Origin: Pseudomonas alcaligenes
GTDB taxonomy: Bacteria; Pseudomonadota; Gammaproteobacteria; Pseudomonadales; Pseudomonadaceae
Length of the DNA: 64,000 nt
NCBI RefSeq assembly: GCF_014490745.1
Contig: NZ_LZEU01000001.1
Location: forward strand, 3,437,501 to 3,501,500
Reading direction: 5' to 3'
Each line of letters begins with the position of its first letter. The first letter of the stretch is position 1. A program made the position numbers and the translations under genes. This document shows positions 16,462 to 24,350 of this stretch, one piece after another. The notes under the pieces were generated by a model. It had not been told where the DNA came from. It made no database searches and saw nothing but the letters and a program-made list of their open reading frames with translations.

Positions 16462-16959
16462 TCAACCTGCGGCGGCCCGTTGCAGGGCGGCGATATCCAG
16501 CTTGTGCATCTGCAGCAGGGCGGTCATCACCCGCTGTGCCTTGCCCGGTTCGGGGTCGTCAAGCAGGCGGTAAAGTACCCGCGGCACCACCTGCCAGGAC
16601 AACCCAAAACGATCCTTAAGCCAGCCACACTGCTGGGCCTGGCCACCGCCACCGGGGCCCAGGCCGTGCCAGAAGTGGTCGACCTCGGCCTGGTCGTCGC
16701 AGCCGATCACCAGCGAGACGGCTTCGCTGAAGCGGAAGGCCGGCCCGCCATTGAGGGCAATGAAGCGCTGCCCCTGCAACTCGAACTCCACGGTCATCGC
16801 CGAGCCCACGGGGCGCCCGTGCACTTCCTGGCCGGCCTCGCTGTAGCGGCTCACGTGGCTAATCCGCGCGTCATCGAACAGCGACACATAGAGCTGCGCC
16901 GCCTGCTCGCCCTGGTCGTCGAACCACAGGCAGGGGGTGATTTTCTGGAGCTGTGCCAT
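16462..16959 (-). CDS. VOC-superfamily protein (PhnB/glyoxalase-like)
   Basis: The 165-residue protein has the PhnB-type paired beta-alpha-beta-beta-beta modules: ITPCLWFDDQGEQAAQLYVSLF at the start, then MTVEFELQGQRFIALNGGP and FSEAVSLVIGCDDQAEVDHFW. Metal ligands of true glyoxalases are only partly conserved. Members annotated as 3-demethylubiquinone-9 3-methyltransferase domain proteins usually lack known activity. It stands alone on the minus strand. Confidence 0.85.
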   Translation of the reverse strand: MAQLQKITPCLWFDDQGEQAAQLYVSLFDDARISHVSRYSEAGQEVHGRPVGSAMTVEFELQGQRFIALNGGPAFRFSEAVSLVIGCDDQAEVDHFWHGLGPGGGGQAQQCGWLKDRFGLSWQVVPRVLYRLLDDPEPGKAQRVMTALLQMHKLDIAALQRAAAG

Positions 16960-17056
16960 GCTGTCTCTCCCATGCGGCCGCCACCGGCCAGTCCATGGTT
17001 AGTCGTGCGGCAGGCTCGGGGATCGACAGCTGGGGCGACCGTTTATCGGCGCCGCT

Positions 17057-17458
17057 TCAGTCCAGTACTTCTTCGTCGCGCAGCAGGACGAACAGGCGGC
17101 CGCTGGCATCCTCGATGAAGTCGTGCACGTAGTACATCAGCACCTCGCCCTGGCCGGGCAGGGTCGCCACGTAGTCGCCGATGTCGGCGACGAAGTAGCC
17201 CTTGCTGCCGGGCTTGGCCTCGCACTCGATGTAGGCACGCACGAACAGCGCCGGGTCGCAGTCGGCGAAGAACTCTTCGCGCTCGGCGGCATCCCACTCG
17301 ACCGGGGCCTCGAAGGGGCCGGCGAAGAGCACGCGGGCATCGCCGAGATCCTCTTCCTCGGCATCCGGATCGTTGTCATCCGGGCGGTACAACGTGCATT
17401 CCTGGGCCTGCGGGTCATCGAGGATGGTCAGGCGCTGTTGCGGGTCGATCTGGCTCAC
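17057..17458 (-). CDS. Acidic conserved hypothetical protein
   Basis: The 133-residue product is rich in Asp and Glu (DDNDPDAEEEDLGD near residues 27-40) and has a compact beta-rich C-terminal half (GYFVADIGDYVATLPGQGEV, RLFVLLRDEEVLD). I do not recognise the family and see no signal peptide or membrane helix. The frame opens at 17653, but a GTG at 17458 preceded by GGAGAG is the best start. It is divergent from the AhpD-like gene at 17644, with a 185-base promoter gap. Confidence 0.65.
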   Translation of the reverse strand: MSQIDPQQRLTILDDPQAQECTLYRPDDNDPDAEEEDLGDARVLFAGPFEAPVEWDAAEREEFFADCDPALFVRAYIECEAKPGSKGYFVADIGDYVATLPGQGEVLMYYVHDFIEDASGRLFVLLRDEEVLD

Positions 17459-17643
17459 GGGGCTCTCCGCTATCGGGGCGTTGCTCGGCAGGAGCAACAA
17501 CTGGACGCCACCTTCTGCGCCCGTCGTCGCGACGTCAACTCCCGGGGCGAATTGGTCTGCCGATCTTCCGCGGAATTGGTTATTTGTCCGCCCGCCGTCA
17601 CCGCTTAGCGTATGCCCACTGTCACCCACCGAGGAATAGTGCC

Positions 17644-18084
17644 ATGACGCCACGTCTCGATTTCTACACCGCCTCCCCTGACGCCCTGAAGGCCATGCTG
17701 GCCCTGGAAGGCGCCGTATCCAAGCTGCCGCTGGAAAAATCCCTGCTCGAGCTGGTCAAGCTGCGCGCCTCGCAGCTCAACGGCTGCGCCTTCTGCGTCG
17801 ACATGCACAGCAGCGACGCGCGCAAAGCCGGTGAGACCGAACGCCGCCTGTACGCCGTGGCGGTATGGCGCGAGGCGCCCTTCTTCACCCCGCGCGAACG
17901 CGCCGCCCTGGCCTGGACCGAGGCCCTGACCCTGGTCGCCGACAGCCATGCGCCGGACGCCGACTACGAACTGCTGAGCAGCCAGTTCAGCGCCAAGGAA
18001 ATGGTCGACCTGAGCCTGGCCATCAGCACCATCAATAGCTGGAACCGCCTGGCCGTGGGCTTTCGCAAGATGCCCAGCGCCTGA
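17644..18084 (+). CDS. AhpD-like / carboxymuconolactone decarboxylase-family protein
   Basis: The 146-residue all-helical protein has the AhpD-type C-x-x-C-x-x-x-H motif (CAFCVDMH, about residues 43-50) preceded by LLELVKLRASQLNG. The Cys pair and His imply peroxidase or disulfide reductase activity rather than decarboxylation. Length fits the single-domain group. It has an AGGA site before the ATG. A cupin gene follows after about 216 bases, and such gene pairs are often linked to alkylhydroperoxide-type stress; the substrate is unknown. Confidence 0.88.
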   Translation: MTPRLDFYTASPDALKAMLALEGAVSKLPLEKSLLELVKLRASQLNGCAFCVDMHSSDARKAGETERRLYAVAVWREAPFFTPRERAALAWTEALTLVADSHAPDADYELLSSQFSAKEMVDLSLAISTINSWNRLAVGFRKMPSA

Positions 18085-18300
18085 GCCGTACGAGGAATCA
18101 GCCCCCTGAACATCATGCACGGCGCGGTTCTTTCTCGAGCAGCTCGGCGAGAACGGCCTGGAGCTGGAGATCGACTAGCTGGATCTCAGTGTCGACACCC
18201 CGCCGCATGTCACCGAGGACTTCGCCATCGCCCCCTACACCGCGCCGGATCAGCGCAGCGAGGCACTGATACTCACGGCTACTTTTCGAGGTTCACCAGC

Positions 18301-18711
18301 ATGCCATCCCGTTCCCTGTTCGCCGCCATCCTGGCCGGCCTGTCCCTGCTCGCCCAGCTGCCTGCCCAGGCCCATGAAAGTGGCGAGAAACTCACCGTGC
18401 TGCAGGAGCACCTGATGACCAACGCCCCGGGCATGAAGGCCACCATGCTCAGCGTCGAATACGCGCCCGGCCAGGCCACCGTGGCACACCGCCATGACGG
18501 CAGCGCCATCGCCTATGTGCTGCAGGGCGCCATCGTCTCGCAGATCGAGGGCCAGGCGCCGGTCACCTACAAAGCGGGCGAGTCCTGGTACGAGCCGGCC
18601 GGCACCCATCACCTGGTGTCGAAGAACGCCAGCAACAGCCAGCCGGCCACGCTGCTGGTGTGGATCCTCGGCACCGAGCAGCAGCCGGTGCTGGTACCGC
18701 TGCAGCAGTAA
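18301..18711 (+). CDS. Secreted single-domain cupin protein
   Basis: The 136-residue protein has a signal peptide (to about residue 22, ending AQAHE) and one cupin barrel. Motif 1 is PGQATVAHRHDGSAIAYVLQG (metal-type His pair) and motif 2 is YEPAGTHHLVSKNAS. It is therefore probably a periplasmic metal-binding cupin, perhaps a dioxygenase or binding protein. The ATG at 18301 begins the signal peptide. A terminator follows. The 216 bases upstream contain what looks like decayed coding sequence. Confidence 0.87.
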   Translation: MPSRSLFAAILAGLSLLAQLPAQAHESGEKLTVLQEHLMTNAPGMKATMLSVEYAPGQATVAHRHDGSAIAYVLQGAIVSQIEGQAPVTYKAGESWYEPAGTHHLVSKNASNSQPATLLVWILGTEQQPVLVPLQQ

Positions 18712-18726
18712 GCCCTACACGCCCCT

Positions 18727-18749
18727 ACCGGCCTGCTTAGCAGGCCGGT
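18727..18749. terminator. Terminator hairpin after the cupin gene
   Basis: ACCGGCCTGC (18727-18736) pairs perfectly with GCAGGCCGGT (18740-18749) over a three-base loop, followed by TGCGTT. It lies between the convergent cupin and MocR genes. Confidence 0.8.
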
Positions 18750-18760
18750 TGCGTTATACC

Positions 18761-20194
18761 TCAGGCGATTTCGCGGAGGATATCGCGCACCCGATCCAGC
18801 GCCGGGTCGATGTCCAGGGTCTCGATCGCGCCGAAGCCGATCATCAGCCCGCGACGCGGTTCGGCCTGGTAGTAGAAGGCCTCCAGCGGGTACAGGCCGA
18901 CCTCCACCTTGCGGCTCAGCTCGATCAGCAGCGGCAGGTTGAGCGGCACCCGGCACAGCGCCGCCATATGGAAGCCGGCGGTGGCCGGGACTATCTCGAA
19001 CCAGGGCGCCAGGTCGCCCTGGAAGCGCTGCAGGATGCGCTCGCGGCGCGCCGCGTAGACCGTGTGGCAACGGCGGATGTGCTTGAGCAGATAACCCTCG
19101 CTGATGAACTTGGCCAGCGCCCACTGCGGCAGGGTCGAGACGTGCCAGTCGGTCAGCTGCTTGACGTTGATCACCGCATTGCGCAGCGCCGGCGGCAGCA
19201 CCGCATAACCGATGCGCAGCTCAGGCATCAGGGTCTTGGAGAAGGTGCCGACATAAGCCACCACGCCAGCCGTATCCAGGCTCTGCAGCGAGTCGGTGGG
19301 CCGCCCTTCGTAGCGAAACTCGCAGTCGTAGTCGTCTTCGATGATGATCGCCCCCAGCTGTCGGGCACGCTGCAGCAGCGTCTCGCGGCGCACCGTGCTC
19401 ATCGGCATGCCGAGCGGGAACTGGTGCGAGGGGGTGACGTAGATCAGCCGCGCCTGCTCGGGAATCCGTTCCACCTGCATGCCGTCGCCATCCACCGGCA
19501 CGCCGACCACCTGCGCGCCGAGGGCGGCGAACAGCAGGCGCGCCGGGGTGTAGCCGGGGTCTTCCATGGCCACCGTGCAGCCGGGCTCGATCAGCACCCG
19601 GGCGATCAGGTCGAGGGCCTGCTGGGCGCCGTTGCACACCACCAGGTCATCGCCCTGACAGTTCACCCCACGGGCGAAGGCGATGTAGCGGGCAATCGCC
19701 GCGCGCAAGGCGCTCAGGCCCTCCGGTTGGCTGTAGAAGCCGCGGGCCTTGGCGATCTGGCGCAGGGCGTACTGGCTGCACTGGCGCCACTCGTCCTGGG
19801 GAAACAGGTTCTTGCTGATCGCCCCGCCGATGAACTCGCAGCGCAGCGACACTTCCAGCTGTGGATGGCGCAGCGGCAGCGGAATCGTCCGCCAGCGTTC
19901 GATGGCCGCGGCACTGGCCGGGCTCAGCGTGCTGGGCGTGGGGTCGCGGCGCGCCACATGGGCATTGACGAAGGTGCCGCTGCCCACCTTGCCGACCAGC
20001 AGGCTGTCGTAGGTAAGCAGCGCATAGGTGTCGGACACGGTCTTGCGCGAGACGCCCAATTGCTCGGCCAGCAGACGCGACGGCGGCAGGCGCGTGCCGG
20101 CCGCCAGGCGTCCGCTCTCGATGGCTTCGCGCAGTTGGCGGTAAAGCTGGCCGGCGAGATCCTTGCGGCCATGGATGACGACATGCAGCTCCAT
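18761..20194 (-). CDS. MocR/PdxR-family regulator (GntR HTH fused to aminotransferase fold)
   Basis: The 477-residue protein has an N-terminal GntR winged helix at about residues 10-75 (LYRQLREAIESGRLAAGTRLPPSRLLAEQLGVSRKTV) and a type I aminotransferase-like domain of about 350 residues. PLP-site features are visible: NGAQQALD, DDYDCEF and TFSKTLMPELRIGY with the candidate Schiff-base Lys. MocR proteins use PLP or PLP-amino-acid adducts as effectors. It is convergent with the cupin gene and in the same direction as the upstream toxin gene, so its target is not obvious from position. Confidence 0.92.
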   Translation of the reverse strand: MELHVVIHGRKDLAGQLYRQLREAIESGRLAAGTRLPPSRLLAEQLGVSRKTVSDTYALLTYDSLLVGKVGSGTFVNAHVARRDPTPSTLSPASAAAIERWRTIPLPLRHPQLEVSLRCEFIGGAISKNLFPQDEWRQCSQYALRQIAKARGFYSQPEGLSALRAAIARYIAFARGVNCQGDDLVVCNGAQQALDLIARVLIEPGCTVAMEDPGYTPARLLFAALGAQVVGVPVDGDGMQVERIPEQARLIYVTPSHQFPLGMPMSTVRRETLLQRARQLGAIIIEDDYDCEFRYEGRPTDSLQSLDTAGVVAYVGTFSKTLMPELRIGYAVLPPALRNAVINVKQLTDWHVSTLPQWALAKFISEGYLLKHIRRCHTVYAARRERILQRFQGDLAPWFEIVPATAGFHMAALCRVPLNLPLLIELSRKVEVGLYPLEAFYYQAEPRRGLMIGFGAIETLDIDPALDRVRDILREIA

Positions 20195-20248
20195 CGGGGC
20201 TCCGGATACCTCAGGGGATAATCACCAGCGTAGCGAGCCGCGCCGGTT

Positions 20249-21001
20249 TCAGGCCGGCTGCGGCAGCGTCCCTGCGACCAGGAACAGGCTCAGCGGGAAC
20301 AGCCGCGGCGTATCCGGGCCCTGGGCATTCTTGAAGGCCACATAGCTGTCGGTGGTTTCACACAGCCACGGCTGCAGGTTACGCGGGCGCCGCTCGCTGA
20401 AGGCCTGCGGGGCATACAGGGCGACATTGTTGCCCTGCAACGGGCAGCGCGCCGAGGGAAACTCGAAGGCCTCCACCCCGGCTTCGCGCATGGCGCTGCC
20501 CAGCGCCTGGGTGGCGCGATAGTCGCTGCGGTGGGTCAGCTGCTCGCGGTACTCGGCAAACGGCGGCTGATGCAGACGGATACCGCGCTCGACCTGGTAG
20601 CGCGCCTCGAAGGAGGAATGCTCGGAGAGGATACGCCCGCTCGGCGGCGCTTTGGCCATGCCATGCCAGAGCACGAAGCGGTAGAAGGCGGTTTCCGCCA
20701 TTGCCGTCTCCAGACGGCAGGCAGCATAGAACAGGCTCGGCTCATGCCGGCGGCCGAAGCGCGAGCCCCAGCGCAGCGGCGGGTAACGGAACGGCGTGTG
20801 CAGCAGGTAGTGCAGCGGCTCGTCGCTGCGCGGCAAGGGCGGCTTGCTGGCCTCCAGCAACTGTTCGAGCAAGGCCTGCTCGTCCAGGGTATCGACCAGC
20901 TGCAGGGTGGCCACCTGCTCCTGACTTTCCACCAGACGCACCAGGCGCCCGCGCAACGGGGTGATCTGCTCTGCGCCAGCGCAGGCCTGCCAGATATCCA
21001 T
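20249..21001 (-). CDS. RES-domain toxin of a type II toxin-antitoxin pair
   Basis: The 250-residue product has the RES fold seen in NAD+-degrading toxins. Conserved parts are LHYLLHTPFRYPPLRWGSRFG, PSLFYAACRLETAMAETAFYRF (with the Arg/Glu/Tyr set expected at the active site) and FEFPSARCPLQGNNVALYAPQAF. RES toxins cleave or phosphorolyse NAD+, halting growth. It lies 47 bases downstream of its Xre/ParS-type antitoxin. Family and pairing are strong; activity is inferred. Confidence 0.9.
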   Translation of the reverse strand: MDIWQACAGAEQITPLRGRLVRLVESQEQVATLQLVDTLDEQALLEQLLEASKPPLPRSDEPLHYLLHTPFRYPPLRWGSRFGRRHEPSLFYAACRLETAMAETAFYRFVLWHGMAKAPPSGRILSEHSSFEARYQVERGIRLHQPPFAEYREQLTHRSDYRATQALGSAMREAGVEAFEFPSARCPLQGNNVALYAPQAFSERRPRNLQPWLCETTDSYVAFKNAQGPDTPRLFPLSLFLVAGTLPQPA

Positions 21002-21048
21002 ATCGATGCTCGCTCAAGGCCGCCGGGCGGCCCACAAAACCGGGTTGA

Positions 21049-21420
21049 TCACACCTTGCCGCGAATGGCGTCTAGATACTCGACCACCCGCACCAGCCCC
21101 TGCACCTGGGCCATCTGCTGCAGCGGCACGCCAGCCAGGTGATGGTTCTCGGTACGCAGGAAATGGCGCATGTCGCCCAGGTTGCCACCGAACAGGGCAA
21201 ACAGGGCGCGGTAGATGCGGATCAGCAGCAGGGCCAGCTCGCCGGTCTTGCTCTGCGGGCGCAAACCGCCGCTATCGCCCCAGCGGCTGATGGCCGAGCG
21301 GTTGACCCCGACTATCTCGGCCAGCTCCTGCTGGGTCAGGCCCAGTTGCTCACGGGTGTTGAGCAGGGCCTTGAGCAGGACAGCATCGGCGGCGACGCCG
21401 GGCTTGCTGAGCGCACTCAT
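21049..21420 (-). CDS. Xre/MbcA/ParS-type antitoxin for the RES toxin
   Basis: The 123-residue protein has an N-terminal Xre helix-turn-helix (LGLTQQELAEIVGVNRSAISRW, about residues 27-48) and a C-terminal MbcA/ParS toxin-binding domain (LLIRIYRALFALFGGNLGDMRHFLRTEN and AGVPLQQMAQVQGLVRVVEYLDAIRG). The antitoxin gene comes first, as is normal for RES/Xre pairs. GGAGG precedes the ATG, and a perfect inverted repeat spans its promoter region. Confidence 0.92.
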   Translation of the reverse strand: MSALSKPGVAADAVLLKALLNTREQLGLTQQELAEIVGVNRSAISRWGDSGGLRPQSKTGELALLLIRIYRALFALFGGNLGDMRHFLRTENHHLAGVPLQQMAQVQGLVRVVEYLDAIRGKV

Positions 21421-21433
21421 GACTGCCTCCAGA

Positions 21434-21477
21434 TGTTCGTTTGAGACAAAAATAGCAAAAAATCACACAAACGAACA
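21434..21477 (-). promoter_or_regulatory. Operator/promoter of the RES-Xre toxin-antitoxin operon
   Basis: TGTTCGTTTG (21434-21443) and CAAACGAACA (21468-21477) are perfect 10-bp inverted arms separated by 24 AT-rich bases that likely hold the -10 region. The site ends 14 bases before the antitoxin start. It is the expected binding site for autorepression by the Xre antitoxin. Confidence 0.75.
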
Positions 21478-21491
21478 CCAGAAATACGCAC

Positions 21492-24314
21492 TCAGGAGAT
21501 CGACAGCTGGCCGTTGCCGAATTGCTCGATGGCGTGGCCGGCGGTAATCAGATGACAATTGCCGTTGCAGAAGTTGCCCAGGTACTTGCCCTCCTTGGCA
21601 ATCACGAAGCCGGCGTTGTCCAGGCCCGGGCGCAGGCGGTTCTGGCTCAGAGCCACGCGCACCGCCAGCCACTGGTTGGACTGCGGGCCGAGCACGTTGT
21701 CGTTGGCGATCAGGCTGGCAAAGCAGCCGGGAATCTCACCCTGGGCCGTGCTATCGCCCATGGCCTTGAGTTTTGCCAGCAGATCGTCGCCCATACGAAT
21801 TTCGCCCAGGCGGTTGTTGCCCAGATACAGCCGACCGGGCTCCTCCTCCAGCGCCACACCTCCCAGGCGCTTGATCAGGCTGGCCGACAGCATCTCGCTG
21901 CTGGCGGACTCGCCATACAGAGAAATCCGCCCGCTAATGGCGCTGTCGCTCAGGCTTATCTCGCCCTTGGCATCGGCCAGCATCAGGGCGAAGCCGGGCT
22001 GGCTCAACTGCGAGCCTCCTCCGCCCAGGCCGGTACCGGGAATCTTCGGCGCGTGGGCCACCAGCATCAGGCGGCTGAGTTCGACCAGGCTGCAGGCGCC
22101 GATCTGCAGCAGGCTGTTGCCCGGCGTCGTGAGACCGCCGAGACCCAGGTGGCTGAGGCTCAGGCGCTGGCAACGGGACAGCTGCACGGCCAGTGGCGAC
22201 TGCTCGTCGCCGAACAGATCGAAGTCGCGCAGCAGCAGGCCGCGGAAACGCTCGAAGACAATCGACTGGCCCTTGACGTTGAGGCGGCTGGCCGGACCCG
22301 CACCGTGGATCAACAGGCTGACCTCACCCTTGCCGTCGGCCTGCAGGTCATCCGCCAGCTGGTGCTCGCCGGGCAGCAGGCACAGGCAGATATCGCGCTC
22401 ACCACGGTCAATCAGCTCGCTCACGGCCTGGTCGAGGGTGGGGAAGGTGCCCTCCTCGCCCACCGTGACGCAGCAACCGCCCTCGTGGTTGCGCCGGCAC
22501 AGCGAATCCAGGGCCTTTTGCACCGTGTTGACGCCTTCAGCCTGCATGTCGGCGCAGTCTTTCGGGTCGTAGGCCACCGCCGTCGCCACCGCCAGGCTGG
22601 CGGAAAAATGGATCTCGTTGAACTTGCCCGGCACCGGCGCACCGGCCAGCAGCAGCTCGGCGGTGCAGCCCTGGTTCTGCGTGCCCGGGGCGAGAAACCA
22701 GACAACGCTGGCAATACCGTTGGCATCGGTCACCAGGGTCTGGCTGGTCGTGCCATTGCTCAGCAGGCCGGCCGGCGCGCTGAAGCGCACCTGGGCGCCA
22801 ACCACCGGGAACTGGCCGTTGTACACCGCCACCTGCAGCGGTGCCGGCAGGGCCACCCGCTGCGGCGCCAGCGGGTTGGGCATGGCCTGCTGGCCATCAC
22901 CGCCGACGTAATGCAGGTTGGTCAGCTCGGTCAGCGCCGGGAACAGCTGGCGGCAATCGCTGAGGCTGGTCCAGATGCCGTTCTGGCAATTGAGCAGGGC
23001 CAGGCGGGTGAAGGCGCGCAACACCCCCTGGGGCGCGACGAACAGCGGCTTGCCGCCTGCTTCGGGCCACTCCAGATCGGCGGTGGCGGTACGCGCGGGA
23101 ATCGTCCAGTAGTCGCCGACGCGCAGTTTGCCGGTAAGAAAACGCACCTCCACGCCATCTTCCAGCTCGACCCAACCGAGGTTGTCGCCGGCATTCGCCG
23201 CCACCGCCTCGAGGTTCTTTACCCCATCCCAGCGACGTACCCGTGGGTTGCGGCTGAACAGCGCATCGCTCAGTGCCGGCGTGGCGCTGGCCAGGTCGAG
23301 GGTGACGCGATTGCCCTCGGTTTTCAGCACCTGCACCAGGGCGCCAGCGCGCCCGGTTTCCTCGTGATCGTCGTTGAACACTTCCAGCCAGCAGCCGGCG
23401 GTGATCGCCAGATAGGCATCGCGGCCGATGCTGGCCACCTCGATCTCGTTCGCTACCGGGTCGTCGAGCCAGCCGGTGACCCGGGTGAGGATGCTGCCGT
23501 TGTCGCGCGACCACTTGAAGCGGCGCGGCCCGGACGGCACGCCGTCGTCGTGCACCTCGACCCGATACAGCTGGTTTTCCAGGCGCTGGTAGCCGGCCTC
23601 GGGGGTCAGCAGGCAGGGATCCTTGGGCGGCACGCCGGGTTCGGCGCGGGCCGCCAGCTTGCCTTCGGCGGGCTTGCTCAGCTCGTTCCAGGCGGCGATG
23701 TCGGACAGGCAGCTGAGGTTGGCGCCGACAGCGCCGACCCGCAGCAGCTTGACCTGCCAGACCAGCTGGTCGCGGGTCGCGCTGTCCGGCCCGCCCAGGG
23801 CCACCTCGCGGATCAGGCCATCCTCCAGGGCGGTGACATGGCGCAGCCAGGCTTCCAGGTAGCCGAGGTAGATGCCGTTCTCCGGCGTCTGCGCCACGCC
23901 GTTGGCGTCGTACACGCGGATGTTGCTCAGCTCGCTGTTGTTGGCCACCACCACGGCCGGCGGCAACGGCAGCAGGCTGGCCCCCGCCGCCAGGATCGGC
24001 GTGATGCGCTTGTGCAGGTCGGGCTGGCCGACCAGCTTGCATGCCAGCGGGTTGTCGCAGAGCAGACCATCGAGGTACAGGTGGCCGGCGGAAATGTCGA
24101 TGTTCTGCCCGTTACCGGCCAGGCCGAAGCCGGCCAGGTCGATGGGGGCACCGCTCTTGCCGATGCTGTCGCGGGTTTCGCTTTCCAGGCGGCGGTTGAG
24201 AATGTCCTGCTGTTCGTTCCAGTCGGCATCCAGCTGTACCCGCCCCTGCTGCATGCGCACACTGCGGTAGTGCTTGGCGGGCTGGTCGGTGGAACGGGAG
24301 AGATCGGCTTTCAT
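21492..24314 (-). CDS. eCIS fibre-like DUF6519 protein with Ig-like domain and beta-helix
   Basis: The 940-residue last gene of the contractile injection cluster starts with the DUF6519 signature (MKADLSRS, then YRSVRMQQGRVQLDADWNEQQD) and continues to about residue 460. A bacterial Ig-like domain follows at about 488-575 (APLQVAVYNGQFPVVGAQVRF, VTDANGIASVVWF). A right-handed beta-helix or pectate-lyase-type region fills the rest (about 600-900). This layout fits an attachment or fibre component that contacts a target or host surface. Receptor and exact role are inferred. The cluster ends here, 71 bases before the antitoxin operon. Confidence 0.78.
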   Translation of the reverse strand: MKADLSRSTDQPAKHYRSVRMQQGRVQLDADWNEQQDILNRRLESETRDSIGKSGAPIDLAGFGLAGNGQNIDISAGHLYLDGLLCDNPLACKLVGQPDLHKRITPILAAGASLLPLPPAVVVANNSELSNIRVYDANGVAQTPENGIYLGYLEAWLRHVTALEDGLIREVALGGPDSATRDQLVWQVKLLRVGAVGANLSCLSDIAAWNELSKPAEGKLAARAEPGVPPKDPCLLTPEAGYQRLENQLYRVEVHDDGVPSGPRRFKWSRDNGSILTRVTGWLDDPVANEIEVASIGRDAYLAITAGCWLEVFNDDHEETGRAGALVQVLKTEGNRVTLDLASATPALSDALFSRNPRVRRWDGVKNLEAVAANAGDNLGWVELEDGVEVRFLTGKLRVGDYWTIPARTATADLEWPEAGGKPLFVAPQGVLRAFTRLALLNCQNGIWTSLSDCRQLFPALTELTNLHYVGGDGQQAMPNPLAPQRVALPAPLQVAVYNGQFPVVGAQVRFSAPAGLLSNGTTSQTLVTDANGIASVVWFLAPGTQNQGCTAELLLAGAPVPGKFNEIHFSASLAVATAVAYDPKDCADMQAEGVNTVQKALDSLCRRNHEGGCCVTVGEEGTFPTLDQAVSELIDRGERDICLCLLPGEHQLADDLQADGKGEVSLLIHGAGPASRLNVKGQSIVFERFRGLLLRDFDLFGDEQSPLAVQLSRCQRLSLSHLGLGGLTTPGNSLLQIGACSLVELSRLMLVAHAPKIPGTGLGGGGSQLSQPGFALMLADAKGEISLSDSAISGRISLYGESASSEMLSASLIKRLGGVALEEEPGRLYLGNNRLGEIRMGDDLLAKLKAMGDSTAQGEIPGCFASLIANDNVLGPQSNQWLAVRVALSQNRLRPGLDNAGFVIAKEGKYLGNFCNGNCHLITAGHAIEQFGNGQLSIS

Positions 24315-24350
24315 AGTGGTCGTCCTGGGTCTTGTAGGAGTACTGGCCCG

